Source of the DNA: Brevundimonas sp. UBA6550
GTDB taxonomy: Bacteria; Pseudomonadota; Alphaproteobacteria; Caulobacterales; Caulobacteraceae
NCBI RefSeq assembly: GCF_002434505.1
Contig: NZ_DJKE01000010.1
Location: forward strand, 34,646 to 98,645
Reading direction: 5' to 3'
DNA: 64,000 nt
Shown here piece by piece: positions 41,636-51,485 of the stretch. Each line of letters starts with the position of its first letter. Position 1 is the first letter of the stretch. The notes under the pieces are model-generated. The model was not told the DNA's origin, searched no databases, and saw only the letters and a program-made list of their open reading frames with translations. The position numbers were made by a program, and so were the translations under genes.

Positions 41636-41665
41636 GCGCGCGTCGCGACCGAGCGCGACGCGCGC
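41636..41665 (-). terminator. Perfect 12-bp hairpin between PQQ dehydrogenase and MFS genes
   Basis: GCGCGCGTCGCG (41636-41647) and CGCGACGCGCGC (41654-41665) pair perfectly around the loop ACCGAG. It begins 7 bp after the dehydrogenase stop. It lacks a T tract, so it may attenuate rather than end transcription, or protect the upstream mRNA 3' end. Confidence 0.5.
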
Positions 41666-41671
41666 AGGCGG

Positions 41672-43645
41672 TCAGGGCAGGACGAAGGCGTTCAGCGTGT
41701 CCGACATGTGTTTAGACCCAACGGCGGTGCCGCCGGCGCCGACGACCACGACATACTGTTTGCCGTCCTTGCCGAGATAGGTGATCGGCGTGGAATGGGC
41801 GCTGGCTTCAAGCTCCACCGACCAGAGCTGTCGCCCGGTTCGAGTATCGAAGGCGCGGAACTGACGATCATTCGTCGCCCCGATGAAGGCCAGGCCGCTG
41901 GCGGTCTGGATATTGCCGCCCAGATTACGCGATCCCGTCGTCAGACCCTGCTCGCCCAGGCCCGGCGTGCTTCCCAACGGCGCGCGCCAGGCGATCTCGC
42001 CCTTGTTGATGTCGACCGCGACCAATTCGCCCCAAGGGGTCGGCGTGCACGGCAGCACCGTGTTGGCGTCCACCCGATAGTTGAAGCCGGATTGGGTGAT
42101 GGCCGGAGCCGCCCCCGCCGGGCTTGCCGCGCCTGCTGCCGGCGCCGCACCGCGCGGACGCGCCATGAAGCCCGTTCCTGCAGGACCCGCGGCGCGATAC
42201 TGCCCCATGTTCTGGACGTTGACGATGAACAGGCCGGATTGGGGGCTGTAGGATGGCCCACCCCAGTTCGGTCCACCGAGTGTCGACGGGAAGCTCAGCG
42301 TGCCTGTCGTCAACGACGGCCGACCGTAGAGCCCCGTGACCTTGATGTTGTTCTGATCCCAGAAGGCGGTGCAGTAGGCGTATTGCTCGGGCGTGATATT
42401 GGGGATCTCGTCCCGCGTCATCGACGTGCGCGCCAAGGGGCCGGGGCGAACCGGAATGGGGTGTGTCGGCCAGGCCTGATCGTTCGGATCGTCGCTGCGC
42501 GGCGTCGGCTGCTCCGCGACATCGTGCAGGGGCCGGCCGGTCAGCCGGTCGAATACGAACAGCAGACTTTGCTTGCCCGTCAGGGCGATAGCTGGCGTGG
42601 ACGTGCCGTCGGCGGCCTTGAAATCGACCAGCACCGGCGGCGTGGGCATGTCCCAGTCCCACAGATCCTTGTGGGTGATCTGCTTGTACCACTTCAACTG
42701 TCCGGTCGCGGCATCGAGCGCCAGCAGGCTATTGGCGTAAAGCTCGGGTCCGGCCGCGCGGCCGTTCAGGTCGCCCACGGGGGCGAAGACGATCCCGTTC
42801 GCCTCGTCCACCGTCATGGTGGACCAGACATTGGCGCCGCTGCGGTCCTTCCATTCATCGCCGGTGTAGGTTTCGTGGTTGGCCTCACCCGGCTGAGGCA
42901 CGGTGTGGAAGCTCCAGACCAGAGCGCCGGTCTTGGCGTCCCAGGCGCGGATGTCGCCGCGCGGTCCTGGCGGTCCGGCTTCGCCCGGGCGCGAGCCGGT
43001 GATGACGAGGTTCTTGTAGATTGAGGCGGGATTCGGAATGGTCCAGGTATCGCGTCGGCTTTCGCCCACCGTTTCGGAGGCGACGCCAGCATAGGCGTCG
43101 ACCGCCCCCTGTTCACCGAAGCTGGCGGCGACCTGCCCGGTCTTCATGTCCAGCGCCATCAGATAGCCCTGGTCGGTCGCGAAGAAGAGGCGGGGTCCCA
43201 CATCGCCCTCGCCAGGCCAGTAGGCTAAGCCGCGACCGTGAATGTTGCGCGGCGATTCGTATTTCCACAGCACCTTGCCGGTTTCCGGCTCCAACGCCGT
43301 GACCGTGGCCTTGAGGTCCGGTTTGGTCGGACTGGTCGGGGTCGAGACATACATCACCCCGTCGATGATCAGCGGCGTGACCTCCCACCGATAATCCAGG
43401 CCGCGGTCACCGTCGTCATCGGTGCCGCCGCCGTAGTTGAAGGTCCAGGCCCGCTTCAGCGTGGCCACATTGTCCGGAGTGATCTGGGTCAGCGGCGAAA
43501 AATTGGTGCTGCCCGGGTTCTGGCCGTAGCTGCGCCACTGGTCGCGCTCCGGGGTCTGGGTCAGTGCGCTGGCGCTGGACATGAGAAGCGCGGCGAGGCC
43601 GAGACCAGCGGTCAGGCCGAGACGGTGCGAGGGGGCGATCTTCAT
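41672..43645 (-). CDS. PQQ-dependent quinoprotein dehydrogenase
   Basis: A 657-residue periplasmic eight-bladed propeller that oxidises an alcohol or sugar with PQQ. Signal peptide cut near ASALTQ, then RDQWRSYGQNPGSTNFSPL (typical opening of the membrane-type glucose/PQQ dehydrogenases), blades with TVTALEPETGKVLWKYESP, TKPDLK, WDAKTGALVWSFHTVPQPG, LLALDAATGQLKWYKQITHK, TGSRNLGGNIQTASGLAFIG. A Pro/Ala/Gly-rich insert lies near 525-545. A good ribosome site AGAGGAAA precedes ATG 43645. No PQQ synthesis genes are in the window. The substrate is unknown. Confidence 0.9.
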   Translation of the reverse strand: MKIAPSHRLGLTAGLGLAALLMSSASALTQTPERDQWRSYGQNPGSTNFSPLTQITPDNVATLKRAWTFNYGGGTDDDGDRGLDYRWEVTPLIIDGVMYVSTPTSPTKPDLKATVTALEPETGKVLWKYESPRNIHGRGLAYWPGEGDVGPRLFFATDQGYLMALDMKTGQVAASFGEQGAVDAYAGVASETVGESRRDTWTIPNPASIYKNLVITGSRPGEAGPPGPRGDIRAWDAKTGALVWSFHTVPQPGEANHETYTGDEWKDRSGANVWSTMTVDEANGIVFAPVGDLNGRAAGPELYANSLLALDAATGQLKWYKQITHKDLWDWDMPTPPVLVDFKAADGTSTPAIALTGKQSLLFVFDRLTGRPLHDVAEQPTPRSDDPNDQAWPTHPIPVRPGPLARTSMTRDEIPNITPEQYAYCTAFWDQNNIKVTGLYGRPSLTTGTLSFPSTLGGPNWGGPSYSPQSGLFIVNVQNMGQYRAAGPAGTGFMARPRGAAPAAGAASPAGAAPAITQSGFNYRVDANTVLPCTPTPWGELVAVDINKGEIAWRAPLGSTPGLGEQGLTTGSRNLGGNIQTASGLAFIGATNDRQFRAFDTRTGRQLWSVELEASAHSTPITYLGKDGKQYVVVVGAGGTAVGSKHMSDTLNAFVLP

Positions 43646-43676
43646 GGTGTTTCCTCTGTCTTTTTTCGTTTTCTGA

Positions 43677-44594
43677 TCACGGACGCGGGTCGAGCGGGAT
43701 CGGCGCATCGACAAGGCCGAGCGCCCATTTGATGCCGCCGAGATAGAGGGCCTGGACGGCAGGGTCGTCCCAAGGTTCGTCCAGATGGCCCAGCGACGAG
43801 ACGAAGACCCGTCCCGCGCCATAGGTTTTCGCCCAGACCACGGGGAAGTCGCCATCCGGGTGTCGCGCCAACTGGTCAGGCGTCAGGTGCGCGGGATCCA
43901 GGCGGATGATGGTGTGGACCTCGCCCCGCTCGTAGGGGGCCTTGAAATAAGGGAACTGGTCGGAAAACACGGTGGGGAAGTCGGCGGCTCCCGGAAAGGC
44001 ACGATCCTCGACGACCAAAGCGGTCGGCTGGACCGGGAATTCCCCATCCATAAATCCCCCGATCATCTCGCCATATTCCGGCCAGTTGTAGAAGGCGACC
44101 GTGGCGGCATGACCGGCGACGAACCCCTTGCCCTCTCGCACGAAGGCTAGAAGATCGGCCTTCTGCGCCTCGCTCAACGTGCCCTCCCCGCTGCCCAGGA
44201 AGAAGATGGCGTCGAAGTCGTCCAGATTGCGCGCGTTGATCGACCGGCCGGCGTACCGCTCGCCGGTCCCAACGATGGGCTGGCGCGTGATCAGCTGTGA
44301 ATCGGTGCGCAGGAAGGCCACGTAGAAGCCGCTCTCTCGTCCCATGCGTTCGATCGTCGCCATCGCATGGTTGATGGAGTTGTGGTGGAAGCCGGTCTGA
44401 ACGTCTGCGACGACCAGCAGCTTCTTCTTGCCGACATAGGGGTCGGGCAGTCCGCGCATCGGCGCCCCCGTCGTGGCGACGGGCGGCGGGGGTGCAGGTT
44501 GGGGATGAGACGTCTGGGCGGCGCATGCGCTCGCCAGGGCGATTAACCCCGCGGCGAAGACGCCTGAGAACAGCAATCTTGCGATGTTACGCAT
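43677..44594 (-). CDS. ThuA-like lipoprotein
   Basis: A 305-residue exported protein with lipobox ASAC after a signal peptide (LLFSGVFAAGLIALASAC) and a ThuA-like glutamine-amidotransferase fold: LLVVADVQTGFHHNSIN, DAIFFLGSGEGTLSEAQKAD, FVAGHAATVAFYNW, FPVVWAKTYGAGRVFVSSLG. Named after trehalose utilisation, but the family acts on diverse sugars. Start taken at ATG 44594 where the signal peptide begins. Gap of 31 bp to the PQQ dehydrogenase gene, same strand. Confidence 0.85.
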   Translation of the reverse strand: MRNIARLLFSGVFAAGLIALASACAAQTSHPQPAPPPPVATTGAPMRGLPDPYVGKKKLLVVADVQTGFHHNSINHAMATIERMGRESGFYVAFLRTDSQLITRQPIVGTGERYAGRSINARNLDDFDAIFFLGSGEGTLSEAQKADLLAFVREGKGFVAGHAATVAFYNWPEYGEMIGGFMDGEFPVQPTALVVEDRAFPGAADFPTVFSDQFPYFKAPYERGEVHTIIRLDPAHLTPDQLARHPDGDFPVVWAKTYGAGRVFVSSLGHLDEPWDDPAVQALYLGGIKWALGLVDAPIPLDPRP

Positions 44595-44656
44595 GTCTTC
44601 CACTCTCAAAGCGGCCGGCTGCGGGCGAGCGATCACCCGCAGCCGTCCAGGGTCGA

Positions 44657-47497
44657 TCAGAATCGCTTGGTGATCTCGAAGCTCCAGACGCGACCGAACG
44701 GGTTGTGGTTGCCCAAGTCCACGGCGGTCGTGCCGCTGAGGACGATCGGCGGATCCTTGTCCGTCAGGTTCTGCACCGTCATCGACAGGCGAACCCCGCC
44801 CAGCCCGGTGGGGGCGTTGTCTTGGAACTCATAGGCCACGCCGGCGTCGAAGGTGGTCCAGCTTGGGATTTGCGTGTCCGGCTTCTTGACGCCGGCGACC
44901 GTGATCGTGGCGTTGTTCAGGTAGGAGCCGACATAGTTGGCGGTGACGTTCGCCGAGAGCGGCCCACGGCTGTAGCCGACGTTGAACCGTCCGCGCTCGC
45001 TGACCTGGAAGCCATAGGTGTCCAGGGCGTCGAACAAGGGGCCTCCGGCGACGATGCTCTTCTCAAGCTTGAGGATCTTGGAGAAGGTCAGGTTGTATCG
45101 GAAGTCGCCAATGGCGGTCTGCTGACGATAGTTGGCCGAGAAATCCAAGCCGCTCTGGCGAACGTCGCCGAGGTTCAGACGCCCCCCCTTGATGATGCCG
45201 ACCAGCGAACAGTCATTGATCGTCGATGGCGAATAGACGGCGTTCGGGTCGGTCAGCCACGGCAGATAGGCCGGGTTGTAGGTCGAATAGTTCCCGTTAA
45301 CGCAGGTCGAGGGTTGGGGCGCCGTGATGAAGAAATCGCGCAGCAGCGCCAGATTGGCGGGGCTGGACAGGATCAGCGTCTGGTTCGGCAGGTTCTCGAT
45401 GCGGTCGGTATAGTTGACGTTGTAATAGGTCAGACTGAGGCGCAGATCGGGCGCAAAGTTGGGATTGTAGTCGGCGCCCAGCGACCAGATCTTCGCCGAT
45501 TCCGGCTGCAGCCCGGCCGTGTTTCCGGTTCGGGACAGAACGGCGCTCTGACCCGTGGCGGTGTTGGTCAACGGAATGGCGGGATCGCCGGCGCCATTGC
45601 TGACGAACACGCGATTGGTCTGACCCACGGTCTGCGGATTGGCTTCGATCAACGTCGGCGCGCGGAACGAGGTGCCCCAGCTGCCGCGAAAGACCAACTC
45701 GTCGGTCGCCTTCCACGTCAAACCAATCTTGGGATTGGTGGTGTCGCCCGCGTCGGAATAGCTGTCGTAACGAACCGCAGCGCTCAGATCGAGCGACTGC
45801 ATGAAGGGCAGGCCCGCGCCCTCCCCTACGATCGGCACATAGATTTCCGCAAAGGCCGACTTCACGTCGCGATCACTCTTGGTGAAACGCGACGTCTGAT
45901 ATGTGTTGGTCAGATTCAGCGTATTTTGCGCCTTCAGGTACAGTTTGTAGCGCGAATACTCGACACCGGCCGCGATGCGGATGGGACCGGCCGGAACCGA
46001 GAACAGCGAGCCGTCGATCTTGGCCACGCTGTCGAACAGCGTCGTGTCGTACTGCTGGATGAAGCCGCCGACCAAGGCGTCGGCGGCGGCCTGACGACCG
46101 AGTTGATAGGGGTTGAAGCCGTAGCTGGCCTGATTGGCGATCACGGCGGCCCGGGTCGTGTTCACCTGTGGCTGGCAAACGTTGCAGCTGTCGGTCTTGC
46201 CGTAGGAGATCAGGCCGTTGAACCGGAAGTCCATCGGCAGCTGCGCCGTCAGATCGATGGCGTGGCTGATCGTCTCTTCCAGATTGGACTGGTCGCGCGA
46301 CGTGCCCGGATTGTTAAGCGAATAGTTGTACACCACCGTCTGTGCGGCGGTCGGATTGGGCATGCCCGGGATGTAGTAGGGGCTGCTCGGATCGACCCGA
46401 ATGGCGATGCGCTCGAAACCATCGCCAGATCGTGAGTCGTTGGTGCGGCGATTGTAGATGCCGGTGTATCCGACCTCCACGCCCGGCGCGAGTTCCTGGC
46501 GCCCCTTGATCAGCAACGCGAAACGCTCGCGCTCGGTATAGAAATCGTAGAGATGCGATTGATCGTAAAGGTCGGGGTTGCCTTGTAGCGCCAGCACTTG
46601 CGCGGCCGTCGGGCGCGCGCCGCTCGTCTTGGGCAGGCCATATACCGTGTTGCCGATGATCAGGGCGCCGCTGTCGCCAGGATAGACCGTTGTCCCGACC
46701 AGATTATTGTTGTTGCCGCCAAAGGGTCGAAGATCGAGCAGCATGTAGTCGCGGATGTCGCGACCCACGCTATTGTTGGTGTCGTACGAGCCGGCCACCA
46801 TCAGGCTGCCGCCTTTCCAGGTCTTGCCGAAGACGCCGTCGACGACGACTTGGTCGTAGAGCGAGTTGACGTAGCGCGCCGTGATCTGGGCGCCGTCATA
46901 GTTGCGACGCAGGATGTAGTTCACCACCCCCGCGACGGCGTCCGAGCCATAGATTGCGGATGCGCCGTCGGTGACGACCTCCACCCGGTCGATGGCCGAG
47001 AACGGAATGAGGTTGGGATCCGAAACCTGGGCGTTGCCACCCTGCGGAACGACACGCTTGCCATCGAACAGAACCAGGGTCGCGTTGTTGCCCAGGCCAC
47101 GCAGGTTCACGCCTGCGGCGCGCCCGCCCGTCGAGGTCAGGCTCGTTCCCTGATTGGATGCTTGAGGCAGGCTCGCCACAAGGGCGCTGGGTTCACGGAC
47201 CGGGGCCTGGACCAGGTCCTCGCGCGTGATCCCGACCGTGGCCGATCCGACAGGAGCGACGCCGCGAATGGCGGTGCCTGTGACGACGATCTCTTCGACC
47301 TCGGTGGCCTGGCTTTCCGCCTCCGCTTGGACATCGGCGGCGCGTTCCGTGGTCGCCGTTTGGGGGCGAGCCTGGGCCATCGCCAGCGACGGCAGAGCGG
47401 CGGCGAGCGCCACGCTGGTCATCAGACCCGATCGGATCAGACGCCCGCGACGCTGGCGGGCCCCTTCGAAATCAGACGCATTCGACTTCCTGTACAT
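44657..47497 (-). CDS. TonB-dependent receptor (large, substrate unknown)
   Basis: A 946-residue outer-membrane receptor. Signal peptide with cleavage near LAMAQ, TonB box EVEEIVVTGTAIRG, plug with ASNQGTSLTSTGGRAAGVNL and DRVEVVTDGASAIYGSDAVA, and a long barrel ending FGRVWSFEITKRF. This is the type Caulobacterales use for carbohydrates and plant-derived compounds. GGGAGGA precedes ATG 47497 as a strong ribosome site; the longer frame to 47656 is unlikely. It probably imports the substrate of the cluster. Confidence 0.9.
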   Translation of the reverse strand: MYRKSNASDFEGARQRRGRLIRSGLMTSVALAAALPSLAMAQARPQTATTERAADVQAEAESQATEVEEIVVTGTAIRGVAPVGSATVGITREDLVQAPVREPSALVASLPQASNQGTSLTSTGGRAAGVNLRGLGNNATLVLFDGKRVVPQGGNAQVSDPNLIPFSAIDRVEVVTDGASAIYGSDAVAGVVNYILRRNYDGAQITARYVNSLYDQVVVDGVFGKTWKGGSLMVAGSYDTNNSVGRDIRDYMLLDLRPFGGNNNNLVGTTVYPGDSGALIIGNTVYGLPKTSGARPTAAQVLALQGNPDLYDQSHLYDFYTERERFALLIKGRQELAPGVEVGYTGIYNRRTNDSRSGDGFERIAIRVDPSSPYYIPGMPNPTAAQTVVYNYSLNNPGTSRDQSNLEETISHAIDLTAQLPMDFRFNGLISYGKTDSCNVCQPQVNTTRAAVIANQASYGFNPYQLGRQAAADALVGGFIQQYDTTLFDSVAKIDGSLFSVPAGPIRIAAGVEYSRYKLYLKAQNTLNLTNTYQTSRFTKSDRDVKSAFAEIYVPIVGEGAGLPFMQSLDLSAAVRYDSYSDAGDTTNPKIGLTWKATDELVFRGSWGTSFRAPTLIEANPQTVGQTNRVFVSNGAGDPAIPLTNTATGQSAVLSRTGNTAGLQPESAKIWSLGADYNPNFAPDLRLSLTYYNVNYTDRIENLPNQTLILSSPANLALLRDFFITAPQPSTCVNGNYSTYNPAYLPWLTDPNAVYSPSTINDCSLVGIIKGGRLNLGDVRQSGLDFSANYRQQTAIGDFRYNLTFSKILKLEKSIVAGGPLFDALDTYGFQVSERGRFNVGYSRGPLSANVTANYVGSYLNNATITVAGVKKPDTQIPSWTTFDAGVAYEFQDNAPTGLGGVRLSMTVQNLTDKDPPIVLSGTTAVDLGNHNPFGRVWSFEITKRF

Positions 47498-47564
47498 TCT
47501 TATTCCTCCCTGTTTTTTTGATTGGTTCCCCGGCTTTGGCGGGGCGTTCGCGCTGACCCCTTCT

Positions 47565-48470
47565 TCAGCGCGCCTCTTGGGGACCTCCCCGTTTGGAAGC
47601 CGCACGGGCTTCGATTGAGCGATGGCGGGACAGCAGGCCTTGAGCGCGCGCCGCAACAGGTGCGTCGATCATGCGGCCGTCTAGCGAGACAGCCCCACGC
47701 CCTTCCTGTCCGGCGTCCGCGAAGGCCGCGCACACACGTTCCGCCCACAGCACCTCGTCGGTGCTGGGCGCAAAGGCCGTGTTCAGGATGGCGACCTGAC
47801 TGGGATGAATGCAGGTCGAACCAACATAGCCGAACCGTTTCGAATCGACCGCCAAGGTGCGATAGGCGTCCAGATCGTCGAAGCGCGTGGTCGCGCCCAT
47901 CAGGCCGAAGGGCATGACGCCGGCGGCAGCGGCGGCGATCACAACCTGCTGGCGAGGACCGCGCAGCGTCGCCTCATCGACGGCCATGCCGACATCGGTC
48001 GCGAAATCCTCGGCCCCCAGAATGACGCCCATCGTTCGCGGCGTCGCGCGCAGGATGTCGGTCATGGCGATGAAGCCGTCCGCCGTTTCGATCAGAACGA
48101 TCAGACGAGTGGTTCCAGTCGCCAGCTCAGCATTCGCTTCAGCCGAAGCCACGCGATCCGCGATATGGATCAGTTGTCTTGCGGATCGCACCTTCGGAAC
48201 GACCAGGGCGGAAACGCCGGACTGGACGGCGACGCCTATGTCTTCTTCACCCGGATCGCCGTCATTGATCCGCACCAGAACGTCCGGCCCTGCCGCCGCA
48301 ACCGTCGCGACTGCCGCCGACAGCCGATCCCGCGCATTGGATTTCTGGTCGACCGGAACGCTGTCCTCCAAGTCGAGAACGACGGCGTCGGCCTGGCCAA
48401 GACGCGGGTTGGCGACAAACCGATCGATGTGCGCCGGCACGTAGAGCAGCGAGCGCCAGGGGCCGGTCAT
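47565..48470 (-). CDS. CitE/HpcH-family CoA ester lyase
   Basis: A 301-residue TIM-barrel lyase. RSLLYVPAHIDRFVANPRL and DAVVLDLEDSVPVDQKSNAR open the family; LIVLIETADGFIAMTDIL, VILGAEDFATDVGM (metal site Glu/Asp) and STCIHPSQVAILNTAF (substrate loop) follow. Family members cleave citramalyl-, malyl- or beta-methylmalyl-CoA. It would act downstream of the CoA transferase, whose gene overlaps it by ATGA. The C-terminal 15 residues are basic and poorly conserved. Confidence 0.85.
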   Translation of the reverse strand: MTGPWRSLLYVPAHIDRFVANPRLGQADAVVLDLEDSVPVDQKSNARDRLSAAVATVAAAGPDVLVRINDGDPGEEDIGVAVQSGVSALVVPKVRSARQLIHIADRVASAEANAELATGTTRLIVLIETADGFIAMTDILRATPRTMGVILGAEDFATDVGMAVDEATLRGPRQQVVIAAAAAGVMPFGLMGATTRFDDLDAYRTLAVDSKRFGYVGSTCIHPSQVAILNTAFAPSTDEVLWAERVCAAFADAGQEGRGAVSLDGRMIDAPVAARAQGLLSRHRSIEARAASKRGGPQEAR

Positions 48471-49732
48471 GCCACCGGCTCCATGTCGGAATCCTCGAAG
48501 GCGACGCCTTCAGCGACGAGGGCGGCGTAATCCGCGAAATCCACGCCAAGCTCACCGAGGAGATCGCGATTGTCCTGGCCCAGGCTGGGCGCCGCCATAC
48601 GGATGCCGCCCGGCGTCTCCGCCAGACGCGGCACGACATGATGCATGGGCAGGCTGCCGACCTCGGGGTCGGGATAGTCCGCCAGGATTTCACGGTCGAT
48701 GACGTGCGGATCCTGCAGAATTTGCGCGATGTCATAGATCGGACCGACGGTCACGGACGCCGCTTCCATCAGCGTCACGAGATCGGTCTGGGTATGGGTC
48801 GCGATGAAGTCGCCGATGATGCCATCCAGCGCCTCGACGTTCTTCAGCCGGTCGTCGTTGGTACGGAAACGCGGATCGGCGATCAGGTCGGCGCGGCCGA
48901 TGGCGCGGAAAATCCGTTCCGCCATGCCTTGGGTCGATCCCGACAGGCTGACGTATTTTCCATCCAGGCAGCGATAGGCGTTGCGCGGGGCGGAGTTGCT
49001 GGACCGACTGCCGGTGGGCTTTCGATTCTGTCCGGTCAGACGATAGTTCGCCGCCTGCGGACCCAGCAGGGCGAACAGCGGATCATAGAGCGGCAGGTCG
49101 ATCACCTGCCCCCTGCCCTCCGGCCGCTCGGCCTCGCGCAGGGCGATCATCACCGCCGACGCGCCGTAAAGACCCGCAACCCCATCCGCCAGATACATGG
49201 GCGGCAGGACCGGCTCACGATCTTCGAAGCCGTTGATGGCGGCGAAGCCCGACATGCCTTCGATCACGGTGCCGAAGCCGGGTCGCTGATGATAGGGGCC
49301 GTTCTGGCCCCAGCCCGAAATCCGGACGATCACCAGCTTGGGGTTCAGCGCCAGCAGCGAATCCGCATCCAGCGCCATGTCTTCCAGAACGCCCGGCCGG
49401 AAACTCTCCACGAAGATCGCCGCCGACGGGACGAGGCCCAGCAACAGGTCCTTGGCGCGTTGCTTGCGCAAGTCCAGGCACAGGCTCTTCTTGTTGCGCG
49501 CGTAGATCTTCCAGTGGGTCGAAACCCCCTTGGTCTTCCAGCCGCGAAGCGTGTCGCCGCTGGGCGGCTCGACCTTGATGACCTCGGCGCCGAAATCGCC
49601 GAGCACCTGTGTCAGGACGTTGCCGGCGAACAGCCGCGACAGATCCAGCACCCGCACCCCGTCGAGCGGGCCGCGATGATCCGGCTCGTAATCCCGGCTT
49701 CGCAGGGCCGATGGCGGCTGCGCGTCAGTCAT
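48467..49732 (-). CDS. CaiB/BaiF family CoA transferase
   Basis: A 421-residue class III CoA transferase. LDGVRVLDLSRLFAGNVLTQ and LGDFGAEVIKVEPPSGD form the CoA-binding start, LVIVRISGWGQNGPYHQRPG and MYLADGVAGLYGASAVMIAL the middle with a candidate catalytic Asp. It activates an organic acid, possibly a hydroxy acid, to its CoA ester. It overlaps the TPP enzyme by 8 bp and the CitE-like lyase by 4 bp, so the four enzymes form one coupled unit. Specificity cannot be read. Confidence 0.87.
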   Translation of the reverse strand: MTDAQPPSALRSRDYEPDHRGPLDGVRVLDLSRLFAGNVLTQVLGDFGAEVIKVEPPSGDTLRGWKTKGVSTHWKIYARNKKSLCLDLRKQRAKDLLLGLVPSAAIFVESFRPGVLEDMALDADSLLALNPKLVIVRISGWGQNGPYHQRPGFGTVIEGMSGFAAINGFEDREPVLPPMYLADGVAGLYGASAVMIALREAERPEGRGQVIDLPLYDPLFALLGPQAANYRLTGQNRKPTGSRSSNSAPRNAYRCLDGKYVSLSGSTQGMAERIFRAIGRADLIADPRFRTNDDRLKNVEALDGIIGDFIATHTQTDLVTLMEAASVTVGPIYDIAQILQDPHVIDREILADYPDPEVGSLPMHHVVPRLAETPGGIRMAAPSLGQDNRDLLGELGVDFADYAALVAEGVAFEDSDMEPVA

Positions 49733-51485
49733 TGCCGTTCGCCAGGAAGTCGGCGATGTCCCAATAGCCGGTGCGCGGCATCGGCACGTCGCCGCGCGTG
49801 CGCACTTCCAGCAGGAAGGGCACGTCCTTGGCCAGGGCGTCGCGAATGCCGGCCTCCAGATCGTCCGGCTCCTCGATCAGGGCCGAGGCGATGCCGAAGG
49901 ACTTGGCCAGCATCTGGAAATCGGGATTGTAGAGTTCGCCGTCCGGCGTGCGGAACTCGGTGCCGTACTTGTTGTCGAAATAGGTCGAGCCGACAGTGCG
50001 GATGGTCGAGTAGCAGAAGTTGTTGAACAGGACCCACAGGACAGGGATGTCCAGTTCGACGGCCGTGGTCAGAGCGCCCAGCACCGACATCAGACCGCCG
50101 TCGCCGACGAGGCCCAGCACCTTGCGGTCCGGCGCGCCCAGCTTGGCGCCGACTGCCGCGCCGGGCGAATAGCCCATGGTGGCCATGCCGCCGGAGGTGA
50201 TGAAGCCGGCCGGGCTGGCGATCTCCAGCTGCTGGCCCGCGCCGTTCTTGTTCCAACCCACATCCGTGACGAACACGGCGTCGTCGGGCGCAGCCTTGGA
50301 CAGTTCCATCAACAGACGCGCCGGATGGATCGGCTTGGTGTCGATCAGTTGCGTATCCTTGAGCTCTTCACGCCAGGCCGCCTTTCGGGCGGTGATCGTC
50401 TCGGCTTGCGCTTTGACGTCCGCTGCCGCGCGGGGAGAAGCGCCCAGGGCCTCGGCGAGTTGGGCCAGTGTGGCCTTGGCGTCGCCGAGAATGCCGATGT
50501 CGACCGGATAGCTCTTGCCGATTTCCTGCGGATCGATGTCGATCTGGATCAGGATCGATCCAGGGATGTCGAACGTGTGTTCCGACCGCCAGGAGCTGCA
50601 GTCCGCTTCACCAAAGGCTGTACCGACGGCCAGGATCACGTCGGCGTTTCGCGTCGTGTCATTGGCGACGCGCGCGCCCCAGATGCCGGTCGTCCCGACC
50701 GACAGCGGATGGGTCTCGGGGAATACGCCCTTTCCGACCAGGGTCGTCGCGACCGGCGCCTGCAACAGTTCCGCCAGCGCGCGCAGCTCGTCGAACGCCC
50801 CAGACATGGCCACGCCATTGCCAGCGAAGATGACCGGATTGGCGGCGCCGGCCAGCAGACGCGCCGCTTCGGCCACCCCCGCCGCATCCCCCATCGAACG
50901 CGGGAAGTTGGGTCGACGCGACCGCGTGATCGGTTCAGCCTCGATCTTCTGCGAGAAGACGTCCATCGGAATGTCGAGCAGAACCGCGCCCGGTCGCCCG
51001 GTCTGGGCGATGTTGAGGGCGCGGTGCATCACCTCGGGCAAGAATTTGGCGTCATCGACCCGCCAGACCCGCTTGCAGATCGGCTTGAAGATGTCGCCCT
51101 GCGATGCGTCAGCATGCAGACGCATGCTCTGGTGGGCTTCGCGGGGATGGTGATAGCTCGGCGTGTTTCCGGTGATCACCACCATCGGCGTCCCATCCAT
51201 CGCGGCGGAGGCGACCCCCGTCACCGTATTGGTCAGGCCGGGCGACAGGTGGACGTTGATGACGGCCAGCTTCTTGGACACCCGGTAATAGGCGTCCGCC
51301 GCATGGACGGCCTGCTGTTCGTGACGGAAGGACACATAGTCGATGCCGAGCCTCTGGCAGGCGTCGATCAGCGCATAGTTGGTATGGCCGCATTGGCCGA
51401 AGACCTTCTCGACCCCCTCCGCTTTCAGGCATTGGGCCATGAAGATCGCGCCGGTCACGTCGTCTGTCGTCATTGTCGTTTCCAT
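49725..51485 (-). CDS. TPP-dependent decarboxylase/lyase
   Basis: A 586-residue thiamine-diphosphate enzyme of the acetolactate-synthase fold. N-terminal Pyr domain with catalytic Glu in SFRHEQQAVHAADAY, middle FAD-like/Rossmann domain, C-terminal PP domain with GDGGLMSVLGALTTAVELDI and LFNNF (TPP motif GDG…NN). A HHPREAHQS stretch is notable. In a cluster with a CoA transferase it may be a 2-hydroxyacyl-CoA lyase or an oxalyl-CoA-decarboxylase relative that gives an aldehyde for the next enzyme. Start ATG 51485 overlaps the dehydrogenase stop by one base; GTG 51488 is possible. Confidence 0.85.
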   Translation of the reverse strand: METTMTTDDVTGAIFMAQCLKAEGVEKVFGQCGHTNYALIDACQRLGIDYVSFRHEQQAVHAADAYYRVSKKLAVINVHLSPGLTNTVTGVASAAMDGTPMVVITGNTPSYHHPREAHQSMRLHADASQGDIFKPICKRVWRVDDAKFLPEVMHRALNIAQTGRPGAVLLDIPMDVFSQKIEAEPITRSRRPNFPRSMGDAAGVAEAARLLAGAANPVIFAGNGVAMSGAFDELRALAELLQAPVATTLVGKGVFPETHPLSVGTTGIWGARVANDTTRNADVILAVGTAFGEADCSSWRSEHTFDIPGSILIQIDIDPQEIGKSYPVDIGILGDAKATLAQLAEALGASPRAAADVKAQAETITARKAAWREELKDTQLIDTKPIHPARLLMELSKAAPDDAVFVTDVGWNKNGAGQQLEIASPAGFITSGGMATMGYSPGAAVGAKLGAPDRKVLGLVGDGGLMSVLGALTTAVELDIPVLWVLFNNFCYSTIRTVGSTYFDNKYGTEFRTPDGELYNPDFQMLAKSFGIASALIEEPDDLEAGIRDALAKDVPFLLEVRTRGDVPMPRTGYWDIADFLANGND

